In this document: piece after piece, positions 1-11,084 of the stretch
Numbering within the stretch: the stretch's first letter is position 1
How the letters are laid out: every line of letters begins with the position of its first letter
Assembly: GCA_026260175.1 (NCBI GenBank)
Contig: JAKCWW010000082.1
Coordinates: 3,348-50,667, forward strand
Origin: Reticulitermes lucifugus
Taxonomy: Eukaryota; Arthropoda; Insecta; Blattodea; Rhinotermitidae
Direction: 5' to 3'
Length of the DNA: 47,320 nt
Notes under the pieces: model-generated
What the model was told of the DNA's origin: nothing
What the model saw: only the letters and a program-made list of their open reading frames with translations
The model's database searches: none
Translations under genes and position numbers: made by a program

Positions 1-2
1 GT

Positions 3-206
3 TTCGTCGGTCCATCTTATGATGGGCTACTGAAGATTGTTGCTCCCTACAATCGCCAAAGAAATGCGAACATGCGAGAAAGAGTCCATCGCAGTCAACG
101 TTTATCCATTACGCTACGTTATTTGGCCACTGGAAATAATTTCAATATTAAATCTAGAGGATCAGTAATATTGCGCAATTTTTTTTCATGGCGTAAGAGT
201 CCTTAG
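3..206 (+). pseudogene. PIF/Harbinger-like nuclease fragment, cut by window edge
   Basis: The frame is open from base 3 to a TAG at 204-206 and has no start inside the window. Its product reads ...YDGLLKIVAPYNRQ..NMRER, then QRLSITLRYLATGNNF. This resembles the N-terminal helical block of PIF/Harbinger (HARBI1-like) nucleases, where a 'LLxxVxPxIxKxDTNMRExIxxxxRLxxTLRFLATG' pattern precedes the DDE domain. After about residue 50 the similarity fades (IKSRGSVILRNF) and the frame stops, so the catalytic acidic residues are not in this window. It is probably a dead transposon copy truncated on its 3' side. A domesticated host exon is less likely because no GT donor clearly ends the similarity. 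Family assignment is from memory of the motif. Confidence 0.62.
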
Positions 207-240
207 TGGTCCAGAGCCTCCTCATTATCGACGCTTCACT

Positions 241-400
241 ATGTAGGACTCTCCTGGACGAATGATCAGCCCCGACACAGAGACCTCTACCTGACAACAC
301 ACAACACAAGAGACAGACATCCATGCTCCCGGCGGGATTGGAACCCGCAATCGAGCAGCCGAAGACCCACGCCTTAGACCGCGCGGCCACTGGGATCGGT
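241..400 (-). mobile_element. tRNA-derived SINE, family 2 (copy 1)
   Basis: On the minus strand the element begins with a tRNA-like head. The A box (TGGCCGCGCGGTCTAAGG) is complementary to about 372-389, and the B box (GGTTCCAATCC) to 335-345. The TGGCCGxGCGGTCTAAGGCG head resembles class-II (Leu/Ser) tRNAs. The body that follows contains 'atggatgtctgtctc', a short TTGTGTTG run and 'cagagacctcta'-like sequence, all shared with the copy near 16.8 kb. It is not a functional tRNA: the 3' half does not fold into a complete cloverleaf and the sequence continues into a non-tRNA body. Confidence 0.8.
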
Positions 401-2784
401 GCAATAATTAATACTGCACAATATTATTGACCGTCTAGGGGTACCGTAATGCAGTTCCTTGCTCTTATCTATTCGTTCGTTGTGCGTTTGAGCGCGGTAC
501 CTGGCTGTTCGAAGAAGGTAATCCCCACGTTCACAACCACCGCCACTTTCATTTAGGACGCTCGTGTTCATCCTCGACGTCTGGCGAGCTGATTGCAATC
601 TACGTCACGAGGCTAATCTGAAGCCGGTAGGGAGTTCAAATAACCGGAGATGAGTTAGTTGCTGCAGCATTACCTGAAGTCTCCTCTTTGTCCGTCTTCC
701 TGCCACGCACTTAGGGACGACGTGTGCTCTGCACTGTCCCTGGAGAACGTGATTAGTGATGCGAGGAAGAGGTACCTATCTTCTGTCTACTTTGAGTCTT
801 TTAACGTTGTCTAAGAAACAGGTCTTAAGTCCTGTGTGGTTAAAGGTAGAGGATTATAGCCAGATAAGAAACGAAGATTAGTTTGTGATTTCATTTACTG
901 TAAATATCTTACCATAATAGGTGTAGTGCGTTTGGTACATGACGTGAGTCTCCAACAGTGTTCGTACGAAGCTGATAAGTAGAACCACTCAACTGCTAGA
1001 CTTCCTGTTATTGTCCAGTGTCCCAAAAATAACGGCCCGTTGTATAGAGCTTTTCTCAGTTTCCAACGGAAAGGGACCCAGTTTCCGAAACGTTTTATGT
1101 TCAGTTTCTTTTTAAATAGTGGGCGATGAATAAAGTTAAAAGCTGAGTGTTTCTGAACGTGATATACCATCCTCAGAACCTTATATAGGGTCAATATTCT
1201 ATGTGACAATTATCGGTTGACACTTCCTCTCTGCTCCTTTGTCCCACTAACATAGCCTAGCCGCCAACACACACGGCAGAGTTGCTGCGGGAAATGACAG
1301 ATGATAATTGTCATATAAAGTAAGGGAAGCGGTAGAATTGGACGGATAAAGTAGACGTAACTACAACGAAGTGCAGGAGAGTTTCCTTAGCACAGTCTGA
1401 ATTAAGCTAAACTTCGATTGTGAAATGTGCAGTGCCTGTATGACAGTGTGACCTAAGGACACTACACTGCGTGTTGCCTTCTTCATCATATTAAATCAAA
1501 TGTTAATATTGCTGTAGTGTTAATTACAGCTTGCAGGCTGTTTTCGTGACTCATGTTGATGGACTGCCGTAATGGAACGTCAGCAGAATCGATAATGGCA
1601 TTTGTCTTCGTCAGGATGCTTTGTGAACGTGGGTTAATGTTTTTATCGCACTAAAAAAATGGCGACAAACTTTCTTTGCAAAACATCAAAATTTTTATAT
1701 TTCTGCACTGCAAAAGCAGATTGAAGCGTTTTATCCGAAAAGTTCTTTGTTTTCGATACGTAATGATTCTGCGTCGACAGTTATACACAATGGAAGCGGT
1801 GCTAATGAATCGGATGTTTGAAGTGCACTGCAGAAACTGAAACCTAGCTTAATTCAGTTCTTATAATGTCAGTGTGAGTCTGTGGAACGCAGTAGTAAAG
1901 CGGTTTTGTTAGTGTATAAAGGAAAATGCTGTGAATACTTTCTTGTACATCTGTTGTTCAGAGTGTCCTTTTTATCGTGTCCCCGAGTGCGGCAGGTTTA
2001 TCGTATAGTAGTCCTGTATCCGCCGGGATATTCCATGACAGCTGCGGTGCTCAGGGAAGCGATAAACGAGACACTCTGTAGTGCCACAAATTTACAATTT
2101 AAATCTAAGTTATTTCATGAACAGTTGTTATTGTCATTCAGCAGATTTATTGTCACAAATGAGGAGCGTTGTTTTTTAAATTTTTAACTTTACGCAGTTA
2201 TTTTATTTACATTTCTGCACAGTGCAGTTGCGGAAAGATGGCTTTAACAACTCTAATATTTGTGTAATGTCTAAAAGTGCATGTACGTGAGGTTTCCATT
2301 TGTAGATTATGTGAAAGGCAGGGGCGTTTCTTGACAAGTTGTCGCGGTGCGAGTGCGAAGGAAAGTCGTGTGCAACTGTCAGTGTTTGTATGAAACTGGA
2401 AGTGTACACCGTTTTAGAATATCAGTGTCCCCTCTTCGGTGCCTTGTCTGCCTACTTCAATCACGAGTATATCATTGTATGCTTGCCATGGCCGATTGTC
2501 CTTAAAAGTGGTAATGAACTGCGTCCGATGAACACCTTTTACCTGCCATTAGCGTTACCAACATGGCGGCCATGCGAACATAAATGTTACGGAGAATAAT
2601 TCATTGCAGTGCCACGAAGCTTGATAAGATGCTTTATTAATGAGGTTTTTATGAGAGTGACATCTGATAACAGAAAGAAAAGAAGAAAAATAGGGGAAAA
2701 GAAGAAGTAAATAGAAATAAAAGCGAGGAACAACCGTTCAGAGTAAGCTCCTAATTATGGATTAAAAATATAAGTAAATATATA
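401..2784. other. No gene recognised
   Basis: No reading frame with recognisable homology and no repeat that I can match elsewhere in the window. There is a strongly purine-rich tract at about 2669-2715. Base composition is less AT-rich in the first 400 bases than in the rest. Confidence 0.5.
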
Positions 2785-2996
2785 GGTGTTTTTTCCCTAC
2801 TTGACCGATAAGCGCCGGCCCGACGCTCTAGTGAGTTTTTATTAGACTTTCTAAATGTTATTATCACTGCGATCGTTTGTCTAGCTCCCGTCATCGACTG
2901 TTAAACCTTCCGGACACGCGGCGTACGACACAACGCTGGCAGAGTTCGGACGGAGCGTTGGGCCGGCGCTTATCGGTCAAGCAGAAAAAAAAATCC
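2785..2996. mobile_element. MITE with ~44-bp terminal inverted repeats, TA-flanked
   Basis: Both ends start GG and share the block CTTGACCGATAAGCGCCGG in inverted orientation (left arm about 2785-2830, right arm about 2948-2996). T-rich or A-rich stretches lie between the tip and the shared block. The dinucleotide TA sits immediately outside each end (2783-2784 and 2997-2998), the target duplication expected for Tc1/mariner-type elements. The 212-bp length with no ORF fits a non-autonomous MITE. The flanks are TATATA-rich, so the TA duplication is weak evidence on its own. The inverted arms are the strong evidence. Confidence 0.75.
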
Positions 2997-5211
2997 TATA
3001 TATATTTAGACACACACTTTTGTAAAGGGAATTAGCAGTTTCTCAGAATATTTTAGCGGGTTAAGTTCATTCTTCATAAGGTGGAGAGTGAAGTTAACTT
3101 CATTTCCTTCAACGGAGTAAACACTCTGTCTCTGTTATAAAAGCCAGTCAGTTGATGATGTGTGGAAAAATAATCGCTTTTGTTCTGGGATGCATGGAAA
3201 ACACATAAATGCACTCTGTGGGCAGGTTGTATAATTTTTGAGCGTTGAACGCGATGGCACATAATACAACTACTGGACAGTAAAGGGTTAATTACGTTAT
3301 GGTATCTAATGAATATAATTGCAGTTTCATACGTGAAGTTTATATTATTACAATTTGCAATGTTTTGATGCAAATAATTGTGTTGTTTTGCTGCGTTGTG
3401 GTGCCTTCAATTATACAGGTATGGGTACTGTAATATCATGTGAAATAAGCCGCCCTTTGACACACTTGCTGGTGTCCTGAACTGTAGGTGGTCAAGAACT
3501 CTCGTTTTCCGTAATACGCGTTAACTTAGGGGATTTCTGTATGAGACCTCTAGGTTGTAAATGTTACACGTAAATTGACTAGTGGAAAAGCACCTTTGAA
3601 ATCATACCGGGTGTCCTTTATTTCTTCTATCCTTCGTCCCTTTCATACTCTTTTCCTATCTTCCTATCTGCAATCCGCGTTAGTTTAAAACAGTGAATGT
3701 TGTTGCGTATTTTTTGCTTTACATGGCACATTTTCGAACAACTCCCAAGTCCCTAATTGTGTGAAAACTACAGGTTTCCCTGGAAACTGCTTGAGAGAAG
3801 CATAGCATACTCGTACTTAGTCATGGTCCTTATTTTCAATCTTTAAGATCTAAAGCTTCAGAACCCAAATTAGTATATATATTTCTAATAGCTGACGTCT
3901 GGCCGCTGTGTTCTTTCAGGCTGTGTTTTGCTCTTTGTAACCTCAACGTGGTCTCGTTGTCGGTGATAGAAATTCAAACCGTGACCTGCAAGTTTGTGTC
4001 TGCTGAGTGTACAAAGTTAAATGGAATTCTGTTCAGCATCAAACTCGACTGGCTTTTTTTTTTTAATTTTTGGACAAAATGATTCAAATTTCACTTCATG
4101 ATGTGAGATATTTGTATGCATATTGTGAAATAGTGATGTTTGTTGTTGCTGTTACGTATGTGTGTTTTTGTATGCCTGTCATGTTCACGGCTTTTTGTTC
4201 ATTCCCTGTTTTTCGTCATTTCCTGTTGAATTGTATGGGACCTCGTGTTTGTTTTTATACCCCTAATACGTGTAGCTACAGGTCCAGTAGCTACAAAAGT
4301 AATTGTTAATTAAGAATAGACAGGCCTAGATACGGATAACCCCTTGATTTCATATATGACGGGTGAGTTTATCGTAGTTCAATTTATGGGGTAGTGCTCT
4401 TTTCGTTCCAGCGATTTAAACAGATAACGATGTCTGTGAAATATTGTAGCTTTAAATTTGGTTACGTTCTGATACTTCGTAGTTATCTCGGCTGTTTTAT
4501 TGTCCTCTTCCGGTTTGACGTGAAAATTAAATAACAAGAAGGGTGTGTAGATATGTTAATCTGGGTTTGTTTGGGGTTTGTCGTTGATAGATTGTCAGAT
4601 GCACCTCTCACTTGTCTCACGTAAGTAGTAAAACCTACTTATGAAGGAATTCCAAAAGACATGAACATAATTTCTTTTGTCAGACAGCTTTCCGTTTTAC
4701 AGGGGAATTTACACATAAAACAGATCACTCAAGGTGCGTGCTGCGATGCGTTTATGATCCAAACCGCTAGTCTGAAATGTGTTATATACATGTCTATGTT
4801 GCATATAGATTTTGACTGATCGTGCTTATATCTTCTTTCTGATAAATGCCAAGAGGCATAGTACGAAACAGAATTATTTGAGGAGCGAAAATTAATATTA
4901 CAGCAGGCTGCTTTCCTGTTAAATTCCTTGTTTGCATTTCCGTGTTAAAGTATCTGTTTGTAATTTAATTTCAGACATGTATGCCAGGAAGACGGGTGTA
5001 CGTTGAACACGTTTTATTTCATGTAGTTTCTGTTGTAGGCTGTTTAAAGTCTAGACTTTCGGGGAATCGAAAAGAAGCATGTCGACTGTAAAAGAATGCT
5101 CGATGGTGAAGGGTCAGTTGGATCCGGAAGTTCACTCCTAACAGTACTTTTCCTTTGGATGTTTCTGTAGCAAACTTTATACCCCGTTTGTTTAAATATG
5201 TCTTATGAGGC
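2997..5211. other. No gene recognised
   Basis: AT-rich sequence with short frames only. It contains a poly-T run at about 4051-4062 and a 9-bp direct repeat (GTAGCTACA at 4272-4280 and 4287-4295). Nothing else identifiable. Confidence 0.45.
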
Positions 5212-5450
5212 AGGAGTACAGCAGGAATTCGGGTTTGTGGGATGTGACACTGCGTCGTTTGAGAGGTGGTTTCCGACGTTTCGAAGGAACGTATCGCTTG
5301 TTTCATCAAAAGGTCAATGGTCATTCTTCATGGACCACTGATCGCCTGAAGGTGAATGGGTGAATACGATCGTTGCTTTGAAATGCTGGGAACCACCTGC
5401 CTATCGAGGAACGCAGTGCCACATCCCAGAATACGGAATTCTCGATTATC
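5212..5450. repeat. Foldback repeat B1 (GAAACGTCGG family)
   Basis: The left arm (about 5212-5292) carries CCGACGTTTCG at 5273-5283. Its reverse complement matches the right arm (about 5372-5450): both read GGAAACCACCT or GGGAACCACCT followed by ACGCAGTG(T/C)CACATCCCA. The right arm has GAAATGCTGGG where the left has GAAACGTCGGA. The spacer is about 80 bp. The same core recurs at 6.95, 21.2, 22.2, 22.7, 33.8, 39.1 and 45.5 kb. Confidence 0.65.
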
Positions 5451-5858
5451 CGCTGTTCAAACCTCAAAACTCACAGGATACAGAAGTCTGTTGTCACTGT
5501 GTCAAAGCTTGTGGCACTGATATCGCTTGTCACACGTACAAAGTTGCTGCGCGCCGTCTCTTCTGTCGCTGCACGGTTGTAACGTCGGTTTCACACTCCT
5601 TTATGAATGGCGAACTGTAAACAGATCACCCTTTTCTACTGAATGCGGGTGTCCGCCGTGAAGTTTTAAGTTGTTGTGCCCGTTCCTTATATGGGTACCA
5701 TTTTTGTCACTTCTGACTTCGCATTTCTGACATTGACGAGTGAAGTTATACCTCCACTTCCCCATCTTACCTTCATGACATGCGCAGGGCCAACGTTACG
5801 TTTACCGTTACGTGACGTTCATTTGATGTTGCTTTAGGAAATATCTTTATTCTGTTTA
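5451..5858. other. No gene recognised
   Basis: A plus frame of 86 codons (5360-5620) begins inside the foldback arm and resembles nothing known to me; I treat it as chance. Bases 5846-5857 are the left target-site duplication of the SINE that follows. Confidence 0.4.
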
Positions 5859-6137
5859 GTGGGCCGGGATGGCGCAGTCAGTATAGCGACTCCACGGGCT
5901 GGACGGTCCGGGGATCGAATCCCGGACGTGGCAATATTTTCCGCGCCCGTCCAGACCGGTCCTGGGGCCCACGCAGCCTCCTATACAATGGGTACCGGGT
6001 TATTCTCTAGGGGTAAACCGGCCGTTCGCGTGGCGTTGAGTACCCACCTCCCATATAGCGCCGAGATTAAAGAAGGAGTAGAGCTATACCTCTACGCCGT
6101 CTGTGCCTTCCTGGAAGATTGCAGTGTGAACTTCACC
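5859..6137 (+). mobile_element. tRNA-derived SINE, family 1 (copy 1), with target-site duplications
   Basis: The tRNA-like head from 5861 has an A box within GGATGGCGCAGTCAGTATAGC and a B box GGATCGAATCC at 5912-5922. The body contains 'gtaccgggttattctctaggggtaaaccggccg' features and a 'gtagagctatacctctac' tail that match five other copies in the window. Likely target-site duplications are TTTATTCTGTTT (5846-5857) and TTTATTCTCTTT (6138-6149), 11 of 12 identical. The plus ORF at 5859-6209 runs through the SINE and is not a gene. Confidence 0.85.
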
Positions 6138-6229
6138 TTTTATTCTCTTTTACGGTCATTCCTCGGGCTTTACTGTAAGGGACAGAGTACTACAGCGAAG
6201 TACTCGTAAATTATTATAGCCGAGTAGGG

Positions 6230-6606
6230 TATCAAGAGTCTTATCTGGGGACTCGTAGAAATGAAGCAGGAGTGCCAACCGCTGCATTACAACTTTTGTA
6301 GCTCCTTGATATCCTGCACATCCTGCATATCCTTCTGCAGTCACAGATACGAATTCAAAATCTGTCTGTTCCGCTTGGCAGGTAACTGAATGATCGCTGA
6401 AATTCGCTACAAAGCTCCTGAAGTAATCCCACAGAGCCCCGCACTTCACTCTGCACTACGTAAGGGGACTTTTTTCTGCTAAGTTCATTTATGACGGAAT
6501 TTCTAATTTCTTCTAGAACTTTGGTGTGGTTTAAGCGTAATCCGTTAAGCTGTTTATGTACGGTTTGCTGGAGACGAATACGAGACCAATGAATTAGCCT
6601 ACACAA
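6230..6606 (-). pseudogene. Unassigned minus-strand ORFs, possible coding remnant
   Basis: A minus frame (6606-6355) encodes 83 residues with a plausible, helix-prone composition (e.g. KVLEEIRNSVINELSRKK, then GSVGLLQELCSEFQRSF) and ends at a TGA. A second minus frame (6449-6156) overlaps it out of phase. Just upstream on the same strand there is a pyrimidine-rich stretch ending TTTTTGTGTAG, which could act as a 3' splice site. I do not recognise the protein. It could be an old transposon piece, a host exon with a frameshift, or chance. Confidence 0.25.
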
Positions 6607-6939
6607 AAAGGTGTTACCGTGATAGGAGGAGGAGCATTATGTGGTTTATACGCGCGCACACATACACATATGCAAGGTACGTGTAAACTTAGATGAAACT
6701 GGCAACTAAAAGGCAGATTTATTTATGTGAAATTGTGACTTGTTCGTCTAATAATCATTCAGGATAAATAAATAAATATATATATTATTTCTTTGTCTGA
6801 GTAATTTGGACAGGGAAGGTATCTATTCTAACGTTGCGACTCGCTGTTAACCGTAATGTACGTGTTGAGGCTTTCATGGCGGTGTCTTTGAGGACTCCTT
6901 TCTACTTTGACCTCAGGACCTTTGAAATGAAGACACTTT

Positions 6940-7015
6940 GTTCTTTCGAAACGTCGGGAAACATTTCCCAGTGACAAGGCGTCATATTCTGTAATAACGG
7001 TGTCGTCAACCATAA
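6940..7015 (+). repeat. Single copy of the GAAACGTCGG (B) repeat
   Basis: CGAAACGTCGG at 6947-6957 is followed by GGAAACATTTCCCAGTGAC and then GGCGTCATATTCTG. This is the same order as one arm of foldbacks B2 and B3. No opposing arm is visible nearby. Confidence 0.6.
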
Positions 7016-7633
7016 TGTAGTTAGCGGGCTGTATGTATAGCCTGTCTTTGCAGGGTGTAACCCGACATCTGTGTCAAACCCTAGCCAAGCCACCGCTGAG
7101 TGTACGTGAACAGTTGAAGTGTGACAAAATTAAAAGCGCGGGTGTTTATTAATGCAGATGTATCGTCAACCGCATTGTTTGTGTCCTGTTGTGACCGTTA
7201 TGTTATTTGTTCTGCGAAATCGGGCCTTTTGGACGTTACGCTTGGACAGAGCCTGAATTAGAGTAGATTGGGCATCTAAGTTTTCGACCCAAAGCCTTGC
7301 TTGCCTTTTGCAGCCTTTCTCGCCGTAGGCGTTTTGTTCACAGAGAAATTTAGTTACTTTTAACCAGTGATGATTGTGCGATGTCCTGTGGGAAAGGATG
7401 GGTGAAGCAAGGCCAGAAGGCCGTCTTTCGCTGCTTCAGCAATCACAAAAGTCGAAGGCACTTTTCTTAGAAATATCACTGCAGGAGACACGCGTTAACA
7501 TGACTGTAGTCGGTTCAGTACCAAGCGAGGATGCCTGTAGTCGCCGAGCAAGTCGTAGCCGACTGCTACGACAAAGTGCATCTCTTTAACGACGTTAAAA
7601 AGCATCGAGGCTCTCTACAGCAAGGCCTTATTT

Positions 7634-7656
7634 ATAATAATAATAATAATAATAAT
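7634..7656. repeat. (AAT)n microsatellite
   Basis: Uninterrupted ATA/ATA-type trinucleotide run of about seven units. It produces an asparagine run in the overlapping chance ORF. Confidence 0.95.
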
Positions 7657-8740
7657 GATCTTGTGAAACTTCCCGGCGTCATTCTTTTCGATAATACGCA
7701 CTTCCCTGTTCGCCAGAGCACATACCCGTTAAGACCCTGAAGACGGAATCCGTGCTTCCACCATGACGGAGATACGCTGTGCAGTTCCACCTCTCACCCA
7801 CTTAAACTGCCATAATTAATTAACAGCGTCAATGCCTGTCGTACGAGGACAGGTAGACGTTACATCGACAGTGGTGGGTCTCGAACGTGGGCTGAATACG
7901 GACAGCGGCAAGAAGTGTATCAAGTTTAGCTTTTTTATGTAATTTGAATAACATGAAAGGACTTGGCCGTCACTACAGCTTTGACTGTGAGGGTGTGGTA
8001 CGTTGAAACTTTAAATAGTGGGTGGTTAGGTGTGCCATGAAGACAGGCATGTGCTGTTTCTCTCAGAATCTCGGCAGTGCAGCATTTTAGTGTGTCCTGC
8101 TACAAGATCTTCACTAAGTTCCCTAGTGAACTTGTGGCTAATGGATCGGCCGGCCTTGCCGGGAACAGCGTCCGACTTTTCCACTTGACTTCCTCTCGAA
8201 AAAAATAAAAGCCGCTGTCTGAAGCCTTACTGTTGTCGTTTCGTGGACGTCTCATGTCATTTCATGTGTAGTCACCGTTTCTTAACCCTGTAATGAATGG
8301 GCTGTGATAATTCTGTACGCCACCTCATTTAAAGTTCGCCAAGAGAGTTTCAGTTAGTTCTTGGAATCAACAGCAATGCTTTTGACAACTTCGTTAGCAG
8401 AATTAAACTTCGGAACAGAAACGTGAGATGTTTTCTGTAAGGCACGCACTATACTTTCATACATTATTCTGATATGATTCGCCCTTTAAGGGTTAATGTT
8501 CTTGTATAACTTTAAAATCACACTATTATACAGTCCGTGGAATACTGCCAGCACTGCTGCGTTAACCACATATACAGGTATTACGCAGACTGTTCATCAG
8601 CAGTACGGGACATTTCTTCACTCTTTGGTCATTGATGGAACCTTAATAAATACATGGTCTCAGTAACTCAGTATTTTGTAGGGTAGAATACTAGAGTGGA
8701 ACCCATTTTATTCATAAATATTTGGTGTGAAGAGTTAAAC
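7657..8740. other. No gene recognised
   Basis: No long frame, repeat family or RNA gene that I can identify. Confidence 0.4.
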
Positions 8741-8909
8741 CAGGGGTGCAGAAATCCTGGTCGCCAGGTCATCATAGCGACAAAAATTTTCTGTTACGGT
8801 GGAGCCTAATATTTGTGGGTTCTGAGTATAGAACTTGCTTCATGTCACCCTTCTAGCGCCTAGAATTTTGAGGTGGCTGCTAGATTTTTGGAAAATTTGT
8901 GCACCCCTG
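8741..8909. mobile_element. hAT-type MITE (copy 1)
   Basis: The element starts CAGGGGTGCA and ends TGCACCCCTG, a perfect 10-bp terminal inverted repeat that extends imperfectly inward. The flanks are AGTTAAAC (8733-8740) and CGTTGAAC (8910-8917), 6 of 8 identical. An 8-bp target duplication and CAG...CTG termini are typical of hAT elements. At 169 bp without an ORF it is non-autonomous. The second half is clearly homologous to 22984-23120. Confidence 0.8.
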
Positions 8910-9627
8910 CGTTGAACAATAACAAGATCTCTTGGAGAGGTTTCAAGCTGCTTCAGCGACGTACGGAGGAAGTTCTGAAGCAACCACTGCGCCTTTACAC
9001 GCATTGTAATTTGCTTTGTACCCGCTGTGATTGTTTATCAAATTAGCATGTAATGCGATCCGCACCCTGTTCTGTATGCCGTGATTATGCTTCACTTGCA
9101 GAGTACTTCTTGTGAGCACTCCGCAGAATCTACTTACCGGTAATTGGTAGCGTCAAGAGTGCAATCAGAATCAACCTTACGAACGGTATAAAGAGGAATC
9201 GGGAAGCTCAGAAGAACGGGTTGAAGAAAGGAGTGGGTAGTTCAGTGCGTTGCAGCTTTTGGGATTAAATTAAGACCCTTTGAAGTCTCGGTTTTTCTTG
9301 GTACTCCCCAATTTCCGAAAGAGTATCACTTTTGTTGGAATGTCCTCGGGCTTAATTCGATTGTCCCACTGTAAAGAGTACGTTTGAAGATGAAGAGCAT
9401 GGAGCACTGGAGAAATGACACTGCAGGTAACGAGACAGGCTGTGCAGATATCACGTAACATTGTGGTACGTTCACGTAATCATTGTTGCATTGGAGACGC
9501 AGCAGTGTATTCTGCGTGTATATTGTTGAGCTGCATGTAACTGTCAACAATATAAGAATATTGTTTGTTGCACAAAAATGTTTTTGTAGAGAATTTGTAT
9601 CTCCGGCAACAATAAAACGTACGTGGG
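8910..9627. other. No gene recognised
   Basis: Overlapping minus frames between 9270 and 9709 show no similarity to anything I know. Nothing else identified. Confidence 0.4.
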
Positions 9628-9835
9628 TATTCAAGTAACGTGCCTGATATTTTTGTCCGATTTTAACCAAATTTGTAGTTTCTCGACAGATTTTCATAAA
9701 AGTCCCCAATATAAAATTTTACGGAAATCTGTCCAGTGGGAGCCGCGCTGATACATGCGGGTAGACGTACAGACAGACAGACAGACGGATATGACGAAGG
9801 TAATAGGGCATTTTCGCGACTATGCGAACGCGCAT
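9628..9835 (+). repeat. Dispersed repeat C, copy 1
   Basis: The order 'tttctcgaca', 'ccccaatataaaatttta', 'gaaatctgtccagtgggagcc', then a GACA-rich stretch and 'atgacgaaggtaatag' recurs at 38194-38370 (plus) and 28255-28434 (minus). The (GACA)n at about 9772-9787 is an expansion inside the repeat: the other copies have only GGACGGACGG or GACGGACAG. Such 'AAAATCCGTCCAGTGGGAGC' segments are abundant in insects. The layout resembles a LINE 3' end, but I could not identify the parent. Confidence 0.75.
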
Positions 9836-9849
9836 AAAAACCCTAATAG

Positions 9850-9935
9850 TCTGAGGAAAGCCTGTTCCAGTGCCACTTTGTCCGCCACAAAGCTCACATG
9901 GACTGTCCTGGGCAGGAGTTCAGGCAGCCGCAGTG
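9850..9935 (-). mobile_element. SINE family 3, truncated fragment
   Basis: CCACTTTGTCCGCCACAAAG and the adjoining CACATGGAC block match the full SINE at 32112-32394 just inside its tRNA-like head. The B box region is decayed and both ends are missing. Confidence 0.65.
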
Positions 9936-10223
9936 ATTGAAGTCTGACCTGCATCGAAATTACGTATAAGAACCGTTTGTACCTCACAGAGAACGAACTC
10001 CGTGCCTATTACATAAATCAGTCAGTGTGGGAAAATAATCGTTGTTTGTTGGAGAATACGTAATACGAAGCGCGTAAGTAAATAACTTGCATGGCTAAGT
10101 GTAGAGTTTTATAAGCATACATCAGGTGGTAAATATGGTTACCGCTGTGATGTAAACCGTTAACAGATGAGAAGATACTTGTACCTGTATTGTTCATTTG
10201 TAATTGTGTAATTTATAATCTAA

Positions 10224-10270
10224 ACGTCCCTGATGATGATCCCAACAAGGGATCGAAACATGTCGGGCTA
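10224..10270 (+). ncRNA. Hammerhead-ribozyme-like motif HH1
   Basis: CTGATGA lies at 10230-10236, followed by one extra T. Stem II is a perfect 6-bp helix (10238-10243 with 10249-10254, five-base loop). Then GAAAC (10255-10259), AT, GTC. Positions C15.2/G16.2 and A15.1/U16.1 can form only a 2-bp helix III with a 2-base loop. Predicted cleavage is after C10264. Helix I pairs 10226-10229 with 10265-10268 (four pairs, one of them G-U). An extra nucleotide after A9 and a 2-bp helix III are both known in natural hammerheads (viroids; newt satellite, which works as a dimer). Activity is not shown. Confidence 0.6.
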
Positions 10271-11084
10271 GTTCACTGTGACTATTGTATAACGTAACAA
10301 GGTATAATAAGAGTGCATGTGTTAGTTAAAGTGGTGTGTGTTGGAATGACAGTGCACGGTATGAATAGTGTAAAGATGAGAAGTGTTGTTCCTTGTTCCG
10401 GTACCATTAGCTTGTCTGGTCAGTGAAATGTGATAGCGAAAGAAGACGTGGTTGTACTTGATGTTAACACTTTAAAGAAGAAGCATAAACTGTCTCATTT
10501 AAAGACCCAGTTCGTACCGCGCAGTAAACACTTTTCATCTCTGTTAAAAAAACAAATCAGTTTGTTATGTAAGGCAAAAGTCGCTGTTTGTTGTGATATA
10601 AATACAATACACATAAATACAGTGTGGGCAGAATGTAGAATTTGTGAATGTTAAAACTGTTGATGCATAAAGTAACCATTAGGCTTTAAAAGGTTAATGT
10701 AATAGTGTATTTACGTTTTTGTTGGTTCGTCTGTTACATGTTTCTTATGTCATTCTGCACACAGCTGTTTGGCGAAAATTAAACGCCTGTTACGTGTGTA
10801 GCAATAACATTACTTCAAGGAAAATAACAACCCGTAGTATTTAGAATGTGAAAGTGTACGTTACCGTCACGGTTGTCCTCAGTAGTGCTATTACACGCAC
10901 TGTGTTTTACCATTACTGGAAAAGAAGCGTCTTGTGTTGCAGTCACGGTGTGAGCTCGGTGAGGCCCTGTGTACAAGCCATACTGATACAAGTATGGGTC
11001 TCTGAAAAACTTAAGAAAAGCTACATTAGTAACTTAACGAAGTAGGGTCCTTCGTGAGAAGCTGGTACTTTCTCAGCAATTCAA
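10271..11084. other. No gene recognised
   Basis: Chance-length frames at 10430-10654 and 10848-11045 only. Nothing identified. Confidence 0.4.

Noticed and set aside
241..400. Functional tRNA genes at SINE heads (also 5861, 16965, 18041, 21645, 32394)
   Set aside because: A and B boxes are present, but no full cloverleaf with acceptor stem closes, and the sequence continues into SINE bodies shared between copies.
1000..1110. Possible repeat-derived segment in the minus ORF 895-1209 (FGNWVPF...)
   Set aside because: Faint resemblance to a common insect repeat peptide, too weak and not repeated elsewhere in the window.
5859..6209. 116-codon plus ORF as a gene
   Set aside because: It begins in the tRNA-like head of a SINE and covers its body.
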